A stretch of 64,000 bases of DNA, taken from the NCBI GenBank assembly GCA_013365365.1, contig JABVXU010000098.1, positions 1 to 64,000 of the forward strand. The letters run 5' to 3'. Position 1 is the first letter of the stretch; every line of letters begins with the position of its first letter. Below the pieces are notes generated by a model, which was not told the DNA's origin, did no database searches, and worked only from the letters and a program-made list of their open reading frames with translations. Shown one piece after another: positions 16,532-28,954 of the stretch. Source of the stretch: Cruorifilaria tuberocauda. Taxonomy: Eukaryota > Nematoda > Chromadorea > Rhabditida > Onchocercidae. The translations under genes and the position numbers were made by a program.

Positions 16532-17895
16532 GTAACTTTATTCCCACTTTTTTTCCCACTCTCCACTTTATTCAAGTATAAATATGATCTAAGCACAGAA
16601 CGTGTAAATTGTTTCTCCCTGTCATAAATATCTTCAACATCAGTTTTTACTACGTGAAAATAAATGTATTCACAGTGCTCCTTCTCAATAATGTAGAATT
16701 TGGGTTGAGCGTGCGTGGATCCCAAGATGATAGCCTATATTTTTGTTAAAATATTAAAATAGATACTTGGAATCTGAAAAAAATGCTAAAACTTTGAAAT
16801 TTCAAGTCATTCTATCTTACGAATTACAATTCATGTAGATAGTACCACTAATACTGACATTCTAACATGGATAGTCATATGGGATCATAAGAAATTGTAA
16901 GTTTTCGGTAAAATAGCAACGTTTCACAATGATAACACTTAAAGCTAATGCTTACTTCTTCAATCATTTTTATAATCGCAACCAATAAGGTTGTGATTAT
17001 ATAGGCAAAGCTGTCAGGGCCTCAAATAAATATCTCTTTTTTCTCTTCTTTTTATAAAATGTTACTTTGGATTTTGTTTTGGAATAAACTGATATCTCGA
17101 ATTTCTGTAGTGTGGAACTCACAGTTTCTAATTCAATCCCGTTTTTTCACAAAGTACTACAATAAGACAACTTTATAACAGTAAAGGTGTTTAAAGTACA
17201 CGATGACTGTGAGAACATGTAAAATTGATGAGGGTGAAACTTCAATAAAATTTAAAATAAGCACTAACTATGAAAAATGTTTGAATTCACTCTAACACAT
17301 ACACCTAAAGCTGATGAACTTCTGAACAAAATATGCAACAAAAATGGAAGTTTCAAAGAAAGTTTTTACAAAGTAATATAAATGATGAAGCATTTGGAAA
17401 ATATGTTTTCCGTAATGACATTTAAGACTAGAAATTGAAAAAAAACGCACAACAATTGAAAAGTTGGCACTTAAAAATGCTAGAAATCTACTCATTATAG
17501 GAGCTGAACTAAGCAGTAGAAATTTCTCGGAAACAAAATTGCAATTATTGAAATTAGCTTTAAGACTAATTTAAATTACTTTTATTGCTGGGAACGATAC
17601 AATGGCACAAAATAAATCCTGGTATCACGCTGGTTTTTCAGAACCAAGATTAAAGATAAATTTAAAATAAGAGACATTAAATACATTGACTCAATATAAA
17701 ATTTTTAATTTATAATTCTTCAATATGAAAAAAATGCAACCAATATCGAAAAAAATAAATTAAAACGAAAAATGGAATATGTTAAATCGTAGTAAGAATA
17801 AAAAATGTTCGATAATTTCAAGAATCTGATCATTGTTCCTAATTGCAGCACCATACTGATAGACAACTACCAGCAATACAGCGTTCAAATTCATG
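16532..17895. other. Tail-to-tail intergenic region
   Basis: AT-rich DNA between the ends of the cysteine-rich gene (plus) and the four-TM gene (minus). No gene, RNA or notable repeat is visible. Confidence 0.45.
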
Positions 17896-19689
17896 TTACC
17901 ATATCGAATTAATCCCTTGCTCGATTGTGACTCCACCTGCTACTCTATTGCCACTGGCGATATTTACTGGATGATTTCCATTAAATGTTGGTGAAGCAAA
18001 AATAACATGGATTCCAGGATATTTCGTACGCTGAAACCACACGTAAGCTTAGGGGACCGTGCTATTATACTGCATACAAAATAATGCAAAAATGAATGCA
18101 TCACTTAATATTATAAACAAATTAATGAGTTAGATAAATAACTTACACTGCTTTCTGCAACTTTCAATGCAGTTAAATGTATTTCTTTACAGGAAAGATA
18201 ATAACGACATTGGCATATAGCCTTTAACATAAATCCTTGAAATAATATTATAATAAGCAGAATAATGATCGAAAATAAGTAAATAACATTTGATTCCGCA
18301 TTGAAAGAATAATCAAGTGACGGAGAATGTATATGAAGCATGTGAATACTAAAACATCACGGATTATGGAAATCATCATGAAAAAATTTTTTGATTGAAA
18401 AGTGCTGATTACTAGTCTCCGATCCAACGTTACGACAACACCGCAAAATGTTGTCAAGCGAGTCTCCTAATAGCAATATTAGCTCAGATAAGGATAGAGA
18501 AATTGCAATTCTGATCTAAGTCAAGTGCCAGAAATTCAATTTTAATAAGGAATAAGCAAATGAATTTTTAACAGTTTGACTAAGAATAAGATTTTGATAT
18601 TCTTGTGCCTTCACCTTATCAGGACTATTTCTAAGTTAATGATCGACATCACAGCCTAAAAAAACTTACAAAATAAATAAGGCTTCGATATCGATTGCAA
18701 TAATATATGATACAATAAATGGTAGAAGATAATAAGAAGCTTGTTTCTTAATACCAGCGATTACTTGATAGTGAATAAGTAGGCCAATCCCAAGGTATAA
18801 GAAAAGAAAAGCTGAAAAAATCGTATAATTATATAAATTAAATGGACGATAAAAAGAAGATCCTTTGAAACTGGAAAAGTTATGCAAAAAAAGAAAAAAA
18901 CAGTGCCTGAAACAGAAATAATTACTGAGATTCTGCTAATATCAAATCCTAGTAGTAACAGTGGTTAGAGTTGCACTTCGAATATAGTTAAATATTTTTA
19001 ACATTTCCAAGAAATTCCTTAAGTATAGCTCGAAAAAAAGGAAAGATAATTAGCAACAAATAAATACCTAATGCCATGATGTCGACTCCTGTCCTGTGAC
19101 TATACCAATCGAATTCAAAGAATGCAGATATGAAAATGAGAATGACAAAAGACATACCAAATCCAGCGACAGTCTGAAATATATATCTTCAAGTTCAAAT
19201 GATATGCTGACATAGAGAAACTGTTATGTACACACGACATTTTTCGTTGAACGTAAAATACTCACCAGAGCAGCTTTTTGAACATGACAAATTTTGAAAA
19301 ATATAAACTTCGGATCGTTATCATCAAACTGTGCGATATAAATAGTTGAAGGTCGTGGACGGTCGTCCAAAACATCACCTGAGACATGAATTAATAAAAA
19401 GCTGAACCGTTTGATGATGTCCATCAAATGAAAACAAAGAACAAGCATGAAAAATTGTGCTTTCGTATCGAAGACAGGAAGAATAAGATAACAACTCAAA
19501 CGACTTAATGATTATATCAACACATCCGGATATCGATAGCGAAGAAACTGTACCTCAGATGTAATGATGTACTAAAAGAGAAAGATTAGAAGAGTGTAGG
19601 TGACGCTAACCCGGCATGCCGAATCGAGAGTAAGTAACTGAGCATTCATTCCTTTTCCCAGTGAGCCACTTCCAAAGACTGCTCATCAT
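17896..19689 (-). CDS. Four-transmembrane LAPTM4-like membrane protein
   Basis: Six exons with consistent phase give about 258 aa: 19611-19689, 19266-19378, 19068-19173, 18670-18811, 18147-18348, 17896-18030. After a soluble N-terminus (GMPGDVLDDRPRPSTIY, then FFKICHVQKAAL) there are four hydrophobic spans: FGMSFVILIFISAFF; a second starting AFLFLYLGIGLLIHY; a third around LLPFIVSYIIAIDIEALFIF; and a fourth around IYLFSIIILLIIILFQGF, followed by a basic and Cys-containing stretch (KAICQCRYYL). The layout (a CHV motif before TM1, a lumenal loop, HYQVIAG before TM3, a final TM running into a cytosolic C-KYI-like tail) resembles LAPTM4/5 lysosomal proteins and related nematode four-TM families. 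Identity is too weak for a firm call. An acceptor (ctttcag at 19698-19704) leaves only 8 nt before the ATG, a good spliced-leader site. Confidence 0.75.
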
Positions 19690-20838
19690 CCTATCTCCTG
19701 AAAGTTCACTTTAAAACTATGCTCAGATGAAAAAGTATGTTTAGATGAAGAGCTATGCGAAACGAAAGTGAAATTAATTCAGATTTGTTCCAGATAACTC
19801 ATCCACCAAACAAGTTACGCAATCTCAATTCACATCACCCATCAGATCAAGCATTCATTAGGTGATATTGAAATGTACAATGTTTAGCTAAAGGTGAAAC
19901 ATGTAGGATAGTTAGGTAACCTGTTTGATGGTTAATTAAATGGCATATCGTAGGAACGTTGAATAACGTTAGACGTTTGATGCTATCTAACTCGAGATGT
20001 GTGATATGACAGGAAGAATGTTACAAATGCTGTATATTGTTTCAGTTTAAAATGTTATTCATTTCGATCGATTCACTGACACACAATGCATGATCCCAAT
20101 ATAAAGTGGAGCGGGAAAGCGGGAATGCGGGAATCGGGGAGGCGGGGTCTCTCCAGTCCATCAAAGCCTCACATCTCTGCTCGGAACCACAACCACACCC
20201 GGTGGGTGACATATTGGCTTCCCACCTCTCTGCACATGCATACCATGCATAATACGTACACACACCTATTATTATGTGTGACAACACACACATACGCGTG
20301 TCGTTATTGATTATCAGCAGGCAGTTTGGAATTCATCTTCCTCTGCGACTAAGACCTCGTTGCGGTGATTTTTTCGCATCTCTTCACGTTCCCGTGCTCC
20401 TTATCCCACCTTTCTTTGTATGACGTCTGACTCTATTATATTACAGGCTATTTCGTCATCTCTAATCGATACTTTCATTCGTCGTCGATTTGTTGCCGTC
20501 GTCGGCAGCCGTTATCTGGTCGGTGATGTTAGTGCTTGTTGATCATAAAATATTCCGAGAGTTAAATTACTTATTTGTAGTGTCTCGCAAGTAATCCTTG
20601 TGGTTGACGTAGACGTTAACTTTCACGTGAATTCAGTAATTGTAAGTGCAAGCATCATTCATTGCAGACAGTTTGACACGGTGAAGTTGGATGCTTTTCA
20701 TGTTGACATATTCTTGTTACAGTAAGTTTTTCGATTTTTTTTGTTTACATTCATTGAATAGTCATTTGAACGCTCTTCTTCAATTAAATTAATATCGCAG
20801 TTACCTCAAGGATAAGTTCATCACTGATCGTGATATAA
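19690..20838. promoter_or_regulatory. Divergent promoter region between LAPTM-like and PNRC-type genes
   Basis: The two genes start head to head about 1.1 kb apart. The region holds a GC-rich patch at 20105-20160 with three GCGGGAA motifs at an exact 8-bp period. From about 20440 to 20520 it is rich in cgtcg/gtcgtc, unusual for this AT-rich sequence, and is likely promoter or 5' UTR. A pyrimidine-AG acceptor at 20798-20800, 38 nt before the PNRC-type ATG, could accept a spliced leader or end a 5' UTR intron. The promoter role is inferred from position and composition. Confidence 0.4.
20111..20133 (+). promoter_or_regulatory. Triple E2F-like motif (GCGGGAA x3, 8-bp period)
   Basis: GCGGGAA occurs at 20111-20117, 20119-20125 and 20127-20133, each start 8 bp after the last. 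E2F/DP binding sites have the core TTTSSCGC, whose reverse complement contains GCGGGAAA; the first copy is followed by A and matches that fully, while the other two are followed by T. Three in-phase copies in an AT-rich genome are unlikely by chance. The function is inferred. Confidence 0.35.
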
Positions 20839-21947
20839 ATGGAAATCCCATTTGATCATATGATTCAGGACAGTCAATTTCAATCTACAGGTATCATCCA
20901 GCACGATTATCAAAAAGGCTTAATCATTTTTATTATACAGATAGTGATTATGCTGTAAGGGAGTCATACTGCAACTACTAATAGTCCAAAGTTACTGATG
21001 AAGCTAAATTTAATTTAATATATCTACTTTGCAGATGTTTTCTTGTGAAACATTACTATTCTATTATAGTTTTCGTGTGAATTATCTTTGATTCTTTCTC
21101 GGGAGGAATTTTTATTGGTTGAAACTATTATTCAATGTATTTATATAACCGTCTCTGGTTAAATGTCAAAATTTTAGCTATAACAAAATTAAGAAGGTCA
21201 ACGTGATGACTTGTATATAGGCCATCAGATTTAAGAAATTTAAGAATTTCCTTTTCTTTCATCCGTCGCAGTTTAGTATGAATATGTAATATCATTGAAT
21301 TAGATGAACAAAAACTATAAGAGTTTGAGTTCTGATGATCAATTCAGCTGCTTTTTTTTCTTTATACACTCTGAAGACTTTCTGCTAACTTTGATTAAAT
21401 CAGAAATTGTAGATATCCAACTATTGGTGTTGTTAGATTATAATGTTTCATCAGTTCATACTATCAGTATGGTTTAAAATGACAGGTCCAATTTTATGTT
21501 TGGTTGTTGATATTTGACGTTAGCGATTGGGTGGACTTTACCGTCATGGCTATAATGTCAAATGTCGTTGTTGTCCATTTCACATTCTTTATCAAATCTC
21601 ACTTATGCGTGACAATATTTTGTAAAAGTTTTGTGCATTGAGAATATAATGAGCAATTGATTGGTTTCAGTTGTGGTAGGTATATCATATGAAACTCAAA
21701 CCGGAATTGAATGATGGTACTTGCAGTTGTATTGTATTCTTACATTGAGGAAAGTAGTTTCAGAATAGAATGTGATTTTTGAGAAGCACACAATAGTAAG
21801 GTTAGATTGTACTTAATTGATCTATATTATTTTTTAATATTGAAATGCTTGAGATATTTGATGATAAATTAGTAGATATATCTCTCTACTTTCAATTTCA
21901 GTGTGTTACTGTATAGATATTAAATGTACAAAAAGCGCTTAATTTAA

Positions 21948-21978
<31 letters not shown>

Positions 21979-24182
21979 GTGTGTGTGTATTGTCATGAAA
22001 ACTGATATTTTAAATTACGTAGGACATATTTCTGTGAATTTTCATTCTTATATGAAGTCAATCGTTCAACTTTCTATCTCGTACGCGTTGTTATATTTAT
22101 ATGCTTAGAAATTAGAACATGCGGTTCATTTTGTGATGAGTGTGATGTAGTAGAGCCGAGGAATGCTGTAATTTGATTTCAGCTTATTCGTTCTACCTCT
22201 CATCTTATATATTTTAATTTGTGCTGGACAACGCCTTTATGAGAACCAATCCTGTTGTTATTCAGTAATTGATTTGGTGTGGGAAAGAGAATCACTTCCT
22301 TAGTCTGCGTATCGATATCCATAGCAATATATTTTGCTTTACTAATATCATTGGATGCTTTCTGACATGTAAGTATTTTCCATGGTATGCAAGAATATGT
22401 TCAATGGCGTATTCATTTGTTTCTTTTGCAATCTTCAGTCTTTTATATCATACTTATTACATATTACTGTTATGACAATGAAATTTTATAAGTAGCATAT
22501 TGGAATCCTTATGTTGAATTAAATAACTATACATTTATGCGCACTTCAGCTGTAGCAACGAATAGAATTATGCATCCGGTATCATCGGGAATCATGAATC
22601 CAGTGTCATCTGGAATTTCGCATCCAGTGTCGTCAGGAATCATGCACCCAATATTATCGAGAATAATGCATCCAATACCAGCGGTAATTATGCATCAAGT
22701 GTCATCGGGAATTGTACATCCAAAATCTTCAGGAATCAGACAGCCAGTGCAATCGGGAATCGTACATCCAGCTTCATCGGTTCCGCTTACTTTGCTTTTT
22801 CCAAATGGTTCTGCAAGTGCACCAACAACACCTGTTTCAACTGAAATTACGCGTATCGTCAGTTATCAGATTTATTTTTTACTTCGTTTTATTTGTTAAA
22901 TGGCTTGTTTATGGGAGAGATTCCAGTTTTTTCACTTTTTATTATGTGAAAAGTTATATTCTGATATGTGAAAGTTGTTCACATATTCAAAGATTTCCAG
23001 TTATACTTTTCATAAATTCTAATCGCCAAAGACAGTTTTTTCATGCTGCTATTTTTAGGTATCAAAAGACTTTCATGATCAACTTGGTACACACAAGGAT
23101 TTTTCATGTCCACAAAGCGGTAATTTAGAGAAGAGTCGTAATTCAAAACACAGGCTGAAATCTGAGCCATTTGCTACTTCATCAGTCATGGATACATCAG
23201 TAGCAACAAATTCTAAACATGTAGTATCGGCTATATCAACAGGAGTTTCCGCTTCCATGGCAGGAGCTCCTTGTTTCTCTTCCAGTGCGCCAGAATCGAG
23301 TGACATATTTCAACAGTTACCTTCAAAAGATACATCATCGTATAAAAGTGCCTCTCAAAAGCGGCTAGTTTCTCTTGATGTAACACCGAAAAGAAAAACA
23401 GAGAGAAGTGATTTTTTACTATGTTTTTAAATACATAGTTTTCTTAGATTAGAACTCAATTCCTTTTTTCTAGAGTTTTTACTGAAAACTGGCTTTTACA
23501 ATTGTTTTTACGTAAGACAGATTACTACGTGTTATTTCAACTTTTTTCAATATTCAAGTCTCTGGCAGAAAAACTGTTTTTCGGAGACGCTTATATCGGT
23601 TTTCATTTTATTTGGTAGGTTGATAGGCTATAACAAAACGTTTTATCTGCTATGTTTACTATGTAGGGTTAGCTCGACATTTTCGACGACAGCAACAAGC
23701 AGATATTGTCAACTTTGCGGGCGCGAAATTTAGTGAATCACCTCAAGCAAAAGTTGTACCATTGCCACCTTTTATATGGTGTGAAGGAGCGTCATCGTCT
23801 TCATCTTGTTCTGGTTATTATTTTTGTGAGAATTGTTGTGAGATGTAAAAATCGTTCACACGATTATGTCAAATTAATAGCAAAGGCTGGTATCTCCCAA
23901 ACAGTGTTTCATTCCCAGAAAGATTTCGAAGTAACTGAGACATCCTAGGCATTCAGTCATGGGATTAGTTTCTTAGTAGGCTGTGTAGTACCTGAAAGTT
24001 CTTTAGTGTTAAACTATTGGACAATTTCAGGTGACGAACAGTCTGTGTCATCGATTACAGAAGTCGTAAAAATGGGAGTTGTACAACATGGAGAGCTTCA
24101 TGAAACACCAAAATGGGATAAATGCAGTTCGAGGTTGCAAATAACGCCGCTGCATCGTGTTGCTGTATTGCCGAGTTCATAA
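20839..24182 (+). CDS. PNRC-type protein (candidate mRNA-decapping co-activator)
   Basis: Five exons in phase give about 339 aa: 20839-20890, 22550-22857, 23059-23407, 23667-23825, 24031-24182 (stop 24180-24182). The recognisable part is NFAGAKFSESPQAKVVPLPP followed by FIW, close to the conserved block of vertebrate PNRC1/PNRC2 ([21 protein letters not shown]). In PNRC2 the proline-rich part of this block binds the EVH1 domain of DCP1A and stimulates decapping; yeast Edc1/Edc2 carry a similar motif. I infer a decapping adaptor role. It is preceded by a basic stretch (KRKTERRLARHFRRQQQ), possibly RNA-binding or nuclear-localising. Exon 2 encodes nine degenerate 8-residue repeats around HPVSSGI. 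The rest is Ser/Thr-rich and probably disordered. No LxxLL-type NR box follows the block at the PNRC2 position. Exon 1 was chosen because its ATG, donor and phase fit exon 2; an ATG at 22537 is an alternative start. Confidence 0.78.
20891..22549 (+). other. First intron of the PNRC-type gene
   Basis: AT-rich intron of about 1.66 kb with a (GT)n tract at about 21949-21988. No exon-like stretch was found inside. Confidence 0.5.
21949..21988. repeat. (GT)n microsatellite
   Basis: About 40 bp of alternating G and T with one C interruption, in the first intron of the PNRC-type gene. Likely length-polymorphic. Confidence 0.9.
22570..22785 (+). repeat. Nine coding 24-nt repeats (HPVSSGI-like octapeptide)
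   Basis: From 22570 the sequence falls into nine consecutive units of exactly 24 nt with consensus near atgcatccagtgtcatcggg plus aatt/c. Each encodes an octapeptide around M-H-P-V-S-S-G-I. There are no gaps. Pro is kept in eight units; His is replaced by Asn in unit 2 and by Gln in unit 8, and units 4 and 5 lose the Ser-Ser-Gly part. The degeneracy shows an old array under some protein-level constraint. It lies within exon 2 of the PNRC-type gene. Confidence 0.85.
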
Positions 24183-27100
24183 CTTGCTGAGTGAGAATGA
24201 CTGCAAGTTTTTTTAGATTTAATTCGGGTATTTCAAGCATGCAAGTGCTGCCAATTTCGCGCGTAGTACTTTTTTTTGCATATAATTTGTCAATCTTTCC
24301 AATTTTTCAACATTCAAATTTCCTGTTTCTATATTCTACTTTGCAAAGATTCAGCTTGTTGCTTGTGTGAAAGCATAGCAGAAAATGGATTGCAGAATCT
24401 TGTATGCTGTAAGACTGGCAATTTATTACAAGTCTCAAACACTGCAATATTTTCTATTTCATGTTTTTCACAATTTATTTTTGAAGCTTTCATAAAGTCG
24501 TTTTCATTTCTTTAATTGTCATAGGTCAATATCATGTAATTCAGTACTTGAACAAATTATGCTCTATTTATCAAATTACTTTTGAAATTGTTTTATTTTG
24601 TTTCATTTCATCGGCACCCTTATTTTTTTATCAATACAGTTTTTGAAATTTATTTTATAAATCTTAAGTACTTCTGTTTTTCTTTACTTTTACTGCCTTT
24701 TTTGCTTCACTTTGCGTGTGTATAGTACCAGCATCTATCAAATACGATATATGTTACATTAATGCGTTACAAATACTTTTAAATCAAAAGTGTTGTTCTA
24801 AAAAAGCTTTTAATGTCATCTTTTTTATCTGCTTACTTCTAAATTTTTTGAAACTTGACCGTTTTCAATAGTTCTCGTTGAAATATTTAATGCCTGTCAT
24901 CAACTGAAAGAAAATTAGAACGTATAGTTTGATCTGTATGTTTTTAAAAATTTAATAAGCTGTGTTATAGTTTACATATTTTTATGCACTTCGAACTTAT
25001 TCCATGCACATACTATTACTTTTTCATTGTAGTAGGATTTTCCTGCTTTACATTATTTTTCCAAATTCAGAAGTTGTAACATTCGATGTGGTTTGTGTTA
25101 TAGAGAGTTATTCAAGTTTTTGTGCCGATGTTGCTTTATTTTTTAACACCGCGAATTTCTGTGACCTATGGATTATAGATTTTCTTTCCTTATATTTCCA
25201 TTTTCGAGACATGATGTCTTCTTAAAATAACTATTTCATAAATTTATTCAATAATGCAGAAGTATTCTATCTATCTATTTCATTCAGCAATTAATTCGAA
25301 CATATATTAATTACAGTGCACTTCTTCCATTCCTGATGTTCGGACTCGTTAAAATCAAGAGCCGGGTCGGGGAAGAAAGTATCCTCATGAAGAAACTTGA
25401 TAAAGAAACGAAATATTTTATCAATATTTCGTGCACTGCTGTCTTTGTTTCGTTTATAGCATTTGCAAGGTTTTGTCTTCGTTAACAATTATATTTATAT
25501 TCTGTGTGTTATGGTACTTTTAACCATATAATATTTCTTTAATTGGTCATTTTAACAGTGATTTTTGGGTTATAATAGTAATTCAGTTAACTTATCGGAC
25601 AAATTAATTTGGACAGTTTCTGGCTTTCCGATACTAAAACATTTTCTCTGTAAAAAGAATTCTGGATTTTTTTGCATTTCCATGTTCCTTTTGCTTCACT
25701 GTTGTGTACAGTTTTTCTGCAGATTCCATTGCTTTCTCCAATTTTTTATAATCTATCAAATTCTAGATTTTCTTTTAAATCCACTCAAAATTCTGTGATA
25801 AAGCATACAGAATACTCCATTATAATTGTATCTTCACTGAATCAGCAGAATATATCATCCTGTATATTAATTTCCAAATATCTCACCAAACTACTTCTAA
25901 TATCGAAATTGTGCTTTTTTTCGTGTTATTTTTTTTTCAAATCTGTTTTGTATGCTATTATATGTGAGAGAAAACTGACTGAGGGCACGCACGTCTCTTT
26001 GATTTATTAACATGTTTTTATTGCTGGAAAATATTAAGAAAATTGATTTCATTGGTATAGTTAACTTGAAGTGAATTAATAGCAATATATATATATATGC
26101 GAGAGTTAAGCATGCTATGCATTTAATTCTTAACTACATCTCTTGGTATGCTTAATAGAAATAAGTAACACCCTTTGAAAGTCTCTGTGTGTCGATCTGT
26201 AATAGGCAAACTATTATAGGTCTGAATTGTTATTGTACCAAAGATTTTTACACATTTTTTTTTCTAAGAGCTTTCTATTGCACTTGAAATTAATTAAAAG
26301 ATCAATACATATGCTTGTAAGGAAACCTGTTAAGTTAGTCGTTACTTGACAAAATTTTTTTTTTCTTGAATAATGTATTTGAAACTTCATTTAAACAGTG
26401 AAATCTGTGGATAACGGAATATTAATTTAGAGGAAATTTACTGTTTCGAGATCACTTTTTTATCGATTTATTTCCATTTATTTTTGTTGAATCTCATATG
26501 CCTCATTCTCTCTCACGCTTTTGCCAATTTGAACGTGAAGATTGTATATATAACAAAAGATTGTAATAGATTTATTAATGATCGCCCTGTTTCCTGTTGA
26601 ATATTTATAAGACTAAATAGGAAATCAAAAATGAGACTTACTGATAGCGATAGCATTCTAGCATTCTAATCTCTTATTTGCATTGCATTTCAGTGATGTC
26701 ATAATACATCCGATACAGCTTCAACTGTCTTTGAAGTTCCTACTGCTTCAATGATAGATAATATATGCATTGGGGAATTGTAATGAGACTGGAAATGTCC
26801 ATTAGTTTTCCGTATTTTCCATTTTATATGCTGGATGTAAGAATTTTTATTGTTACAGTTGTTTAGTGTTTCGGATGCTTTAAATTATAGTTTTATTTTC
26901 AACTTTTGTACAACTCATTTACTTCGTTTCATTGTTTTTGATATCCTTTTTATGAGTAGTGTGTATTGAATTTTTTCTCCGAAAATTATCACAAAAAAAT
27001 TTCCATTTTCATCTGAAGTTTCATTTTTATTTCCGCAAGGAAAACTTCAAACTATTTTCAAATCAAATCAAATGAGTGATTAGTTTTTTCACTTGTCGTA

Positions 27101-28954
27101 TCTGTCGCATTTATATTTAAAAAAAATTTTTGTCGGAACAATTCCTATGAAATATTTTGTTCACCATGGCAGTATCATAAATTCGCGTGTCACATTATCA
27201 TTCATAATCTTTTTTAGAGTCAGAAAATATGTGATTAAAATGATTTCATTGATGCTTCGAAAAAGATGTAAAAATCAGTGTAAAGAAATTTCATTTAAGT
27301 AAAATGCGAATTTTCGATGCTGAACATGCGTGGAATTTCCGACTTAAAAGTAGAAAACAATAGTATCCGTATCGGGCTTTTAGTTCTGTTTCTTCTGTAT
27401 AGTGGTGTAATTTGTAATTTAGTAAGTTATGAACTATTAATAATCGAAAATGTTAACATTCAAATGGTTTTATTGTACTATTTGTGCGTAGTTTTAGCTA
27501 ATTGAAAGTCAAATCCCTTGAAACAAAGAATATCGCTGGGATGTAGTATTTTTACCATAATAGAAGCGGAAGGTATTGTACGAGAAAGAGAAAGATGTTA
27601 TCCGTATGGAAATATTTCCTTTGTGTTTGAGAAGGAATATCACTATATGCTTTAGATCGTTTATGATTTTTTTAGAGAAATCAAGGAATTGTCTACATCT
27701 TATAAGATAATTTGTGGAGAAATGTCATCTCCAATTTATAAGAATGTTGTTTCTATCCAATCTCCTACTTTATGAACCAGCGGTTGTTGCCCTTCGACGC
27801 AGAATGGTAAGAATTTGTGGCCTTCATTTGAAGCTGGTTAAAACACCGTCATTTACAACATGTTTGTTTCCCTTGTCCTTTTATCTTTAATCTCCATCCT
27901 TGTAATTTTCAATTTTTCGCCTTGCTCTTTTCCTTATGTTTGGGTTCATTTTTTCTAGCGTTTAAAACTTTCCAATTTTTCATGTGATTTTTGTATCTTT
28001 ACTTTTAAAGAGTTCCTCTCGCTTTTCTACACTTTCAAAGTTTTATTTAGTTTAAAAATTAACTTACAAGAATTGATAAGCTGATTTTCGCTGAACATTG
28101 CGTTCTTCAAATAGTTTCACTGCTTTTTTTTAATTTTAGCAATAATACATGAAGTTTAATATTTAACACTTCCAAAGATTAATTCATGAATTTTATAATT
28201 TTATTTATAATAAATATTGCATTCTTTAAAAATTTTTTTCTATTAATAAAACTTATATTTGGTATATTTAAGGTTTAAAAAGTTAGCAAAAATAATTCAT
28301 AAACTTTTCTGTAATTTTTTATCTATGTAAACAATTTATCATTTGGGAAATTTTCTTTGTCATTTCATTAGTAAAATGGCACTTGATATGTTAAATTTAG
28401 AATAATTCACAAGCTGTTTTGTAATTTCTATCCAGATAAAGTTATTTTTTGCATTCCATTCGTAACACTGGTATTTCGGCGATAATAGCGATGAGTTCTG
28501 ATGTAAACACGAATTATTAAAATGACCATCTTTTACTCCATACGGATGCTATCCCGACTTTTTTAGAGTGGATTTGTTGCTTTTATAAATGGATCCAACA
28601 TCTCGAAAGTTTCACTTCTGAAACAAACAGTCGCACAAGAATGGCCAATTACTACTACACTCATAAATATGCTCTATTTGAATGCAAGAAATGCAGATGC
28701 GGTTTTTACATAGCTTGAAATAATTAAATTCCGGTTACGCCACTCTCTCCCGGCTTTGCGAGCATATATTATGCTTTATTCAGTTGGCGTACCACTGCAA
28801 TGATCTGCAAACAAACAAAAGAAACGATACTTTTCAACCAGTTAAATTTATATTCAATTTCAAAACTGAAAGGAATTTATATCGTTGGAATCTTTTTATG
28901 GTGTACATGACCTTATGAATAGCTGAGAATGCTATAAGTGATTTGATAATTTAA
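24183..28954. other. 4.8-kb tail-to-tail intergenic region
   Basis: AT-rich DNA between the PNRC-type and REV7 genes. A 65-codon minus-strand frame at 25291-25488 has protein-like composition (FFPDPALDFNESEHQEW) but no splice partners. A plus frame near 27709-27883 ends in an exon-like LLYEPAVVALRRRM next to a gtaaga donor, but no adjoining exon was found. A TA run lies at about 26083-26098. I see no gene I can support. Confidence 0.4.

Noticed and set aside
22712..23128. 138-codon plus-strand ORF
   Set aside because: It is an alternate frame over the octapeptide array and the following intron of the PNRC-type gene.
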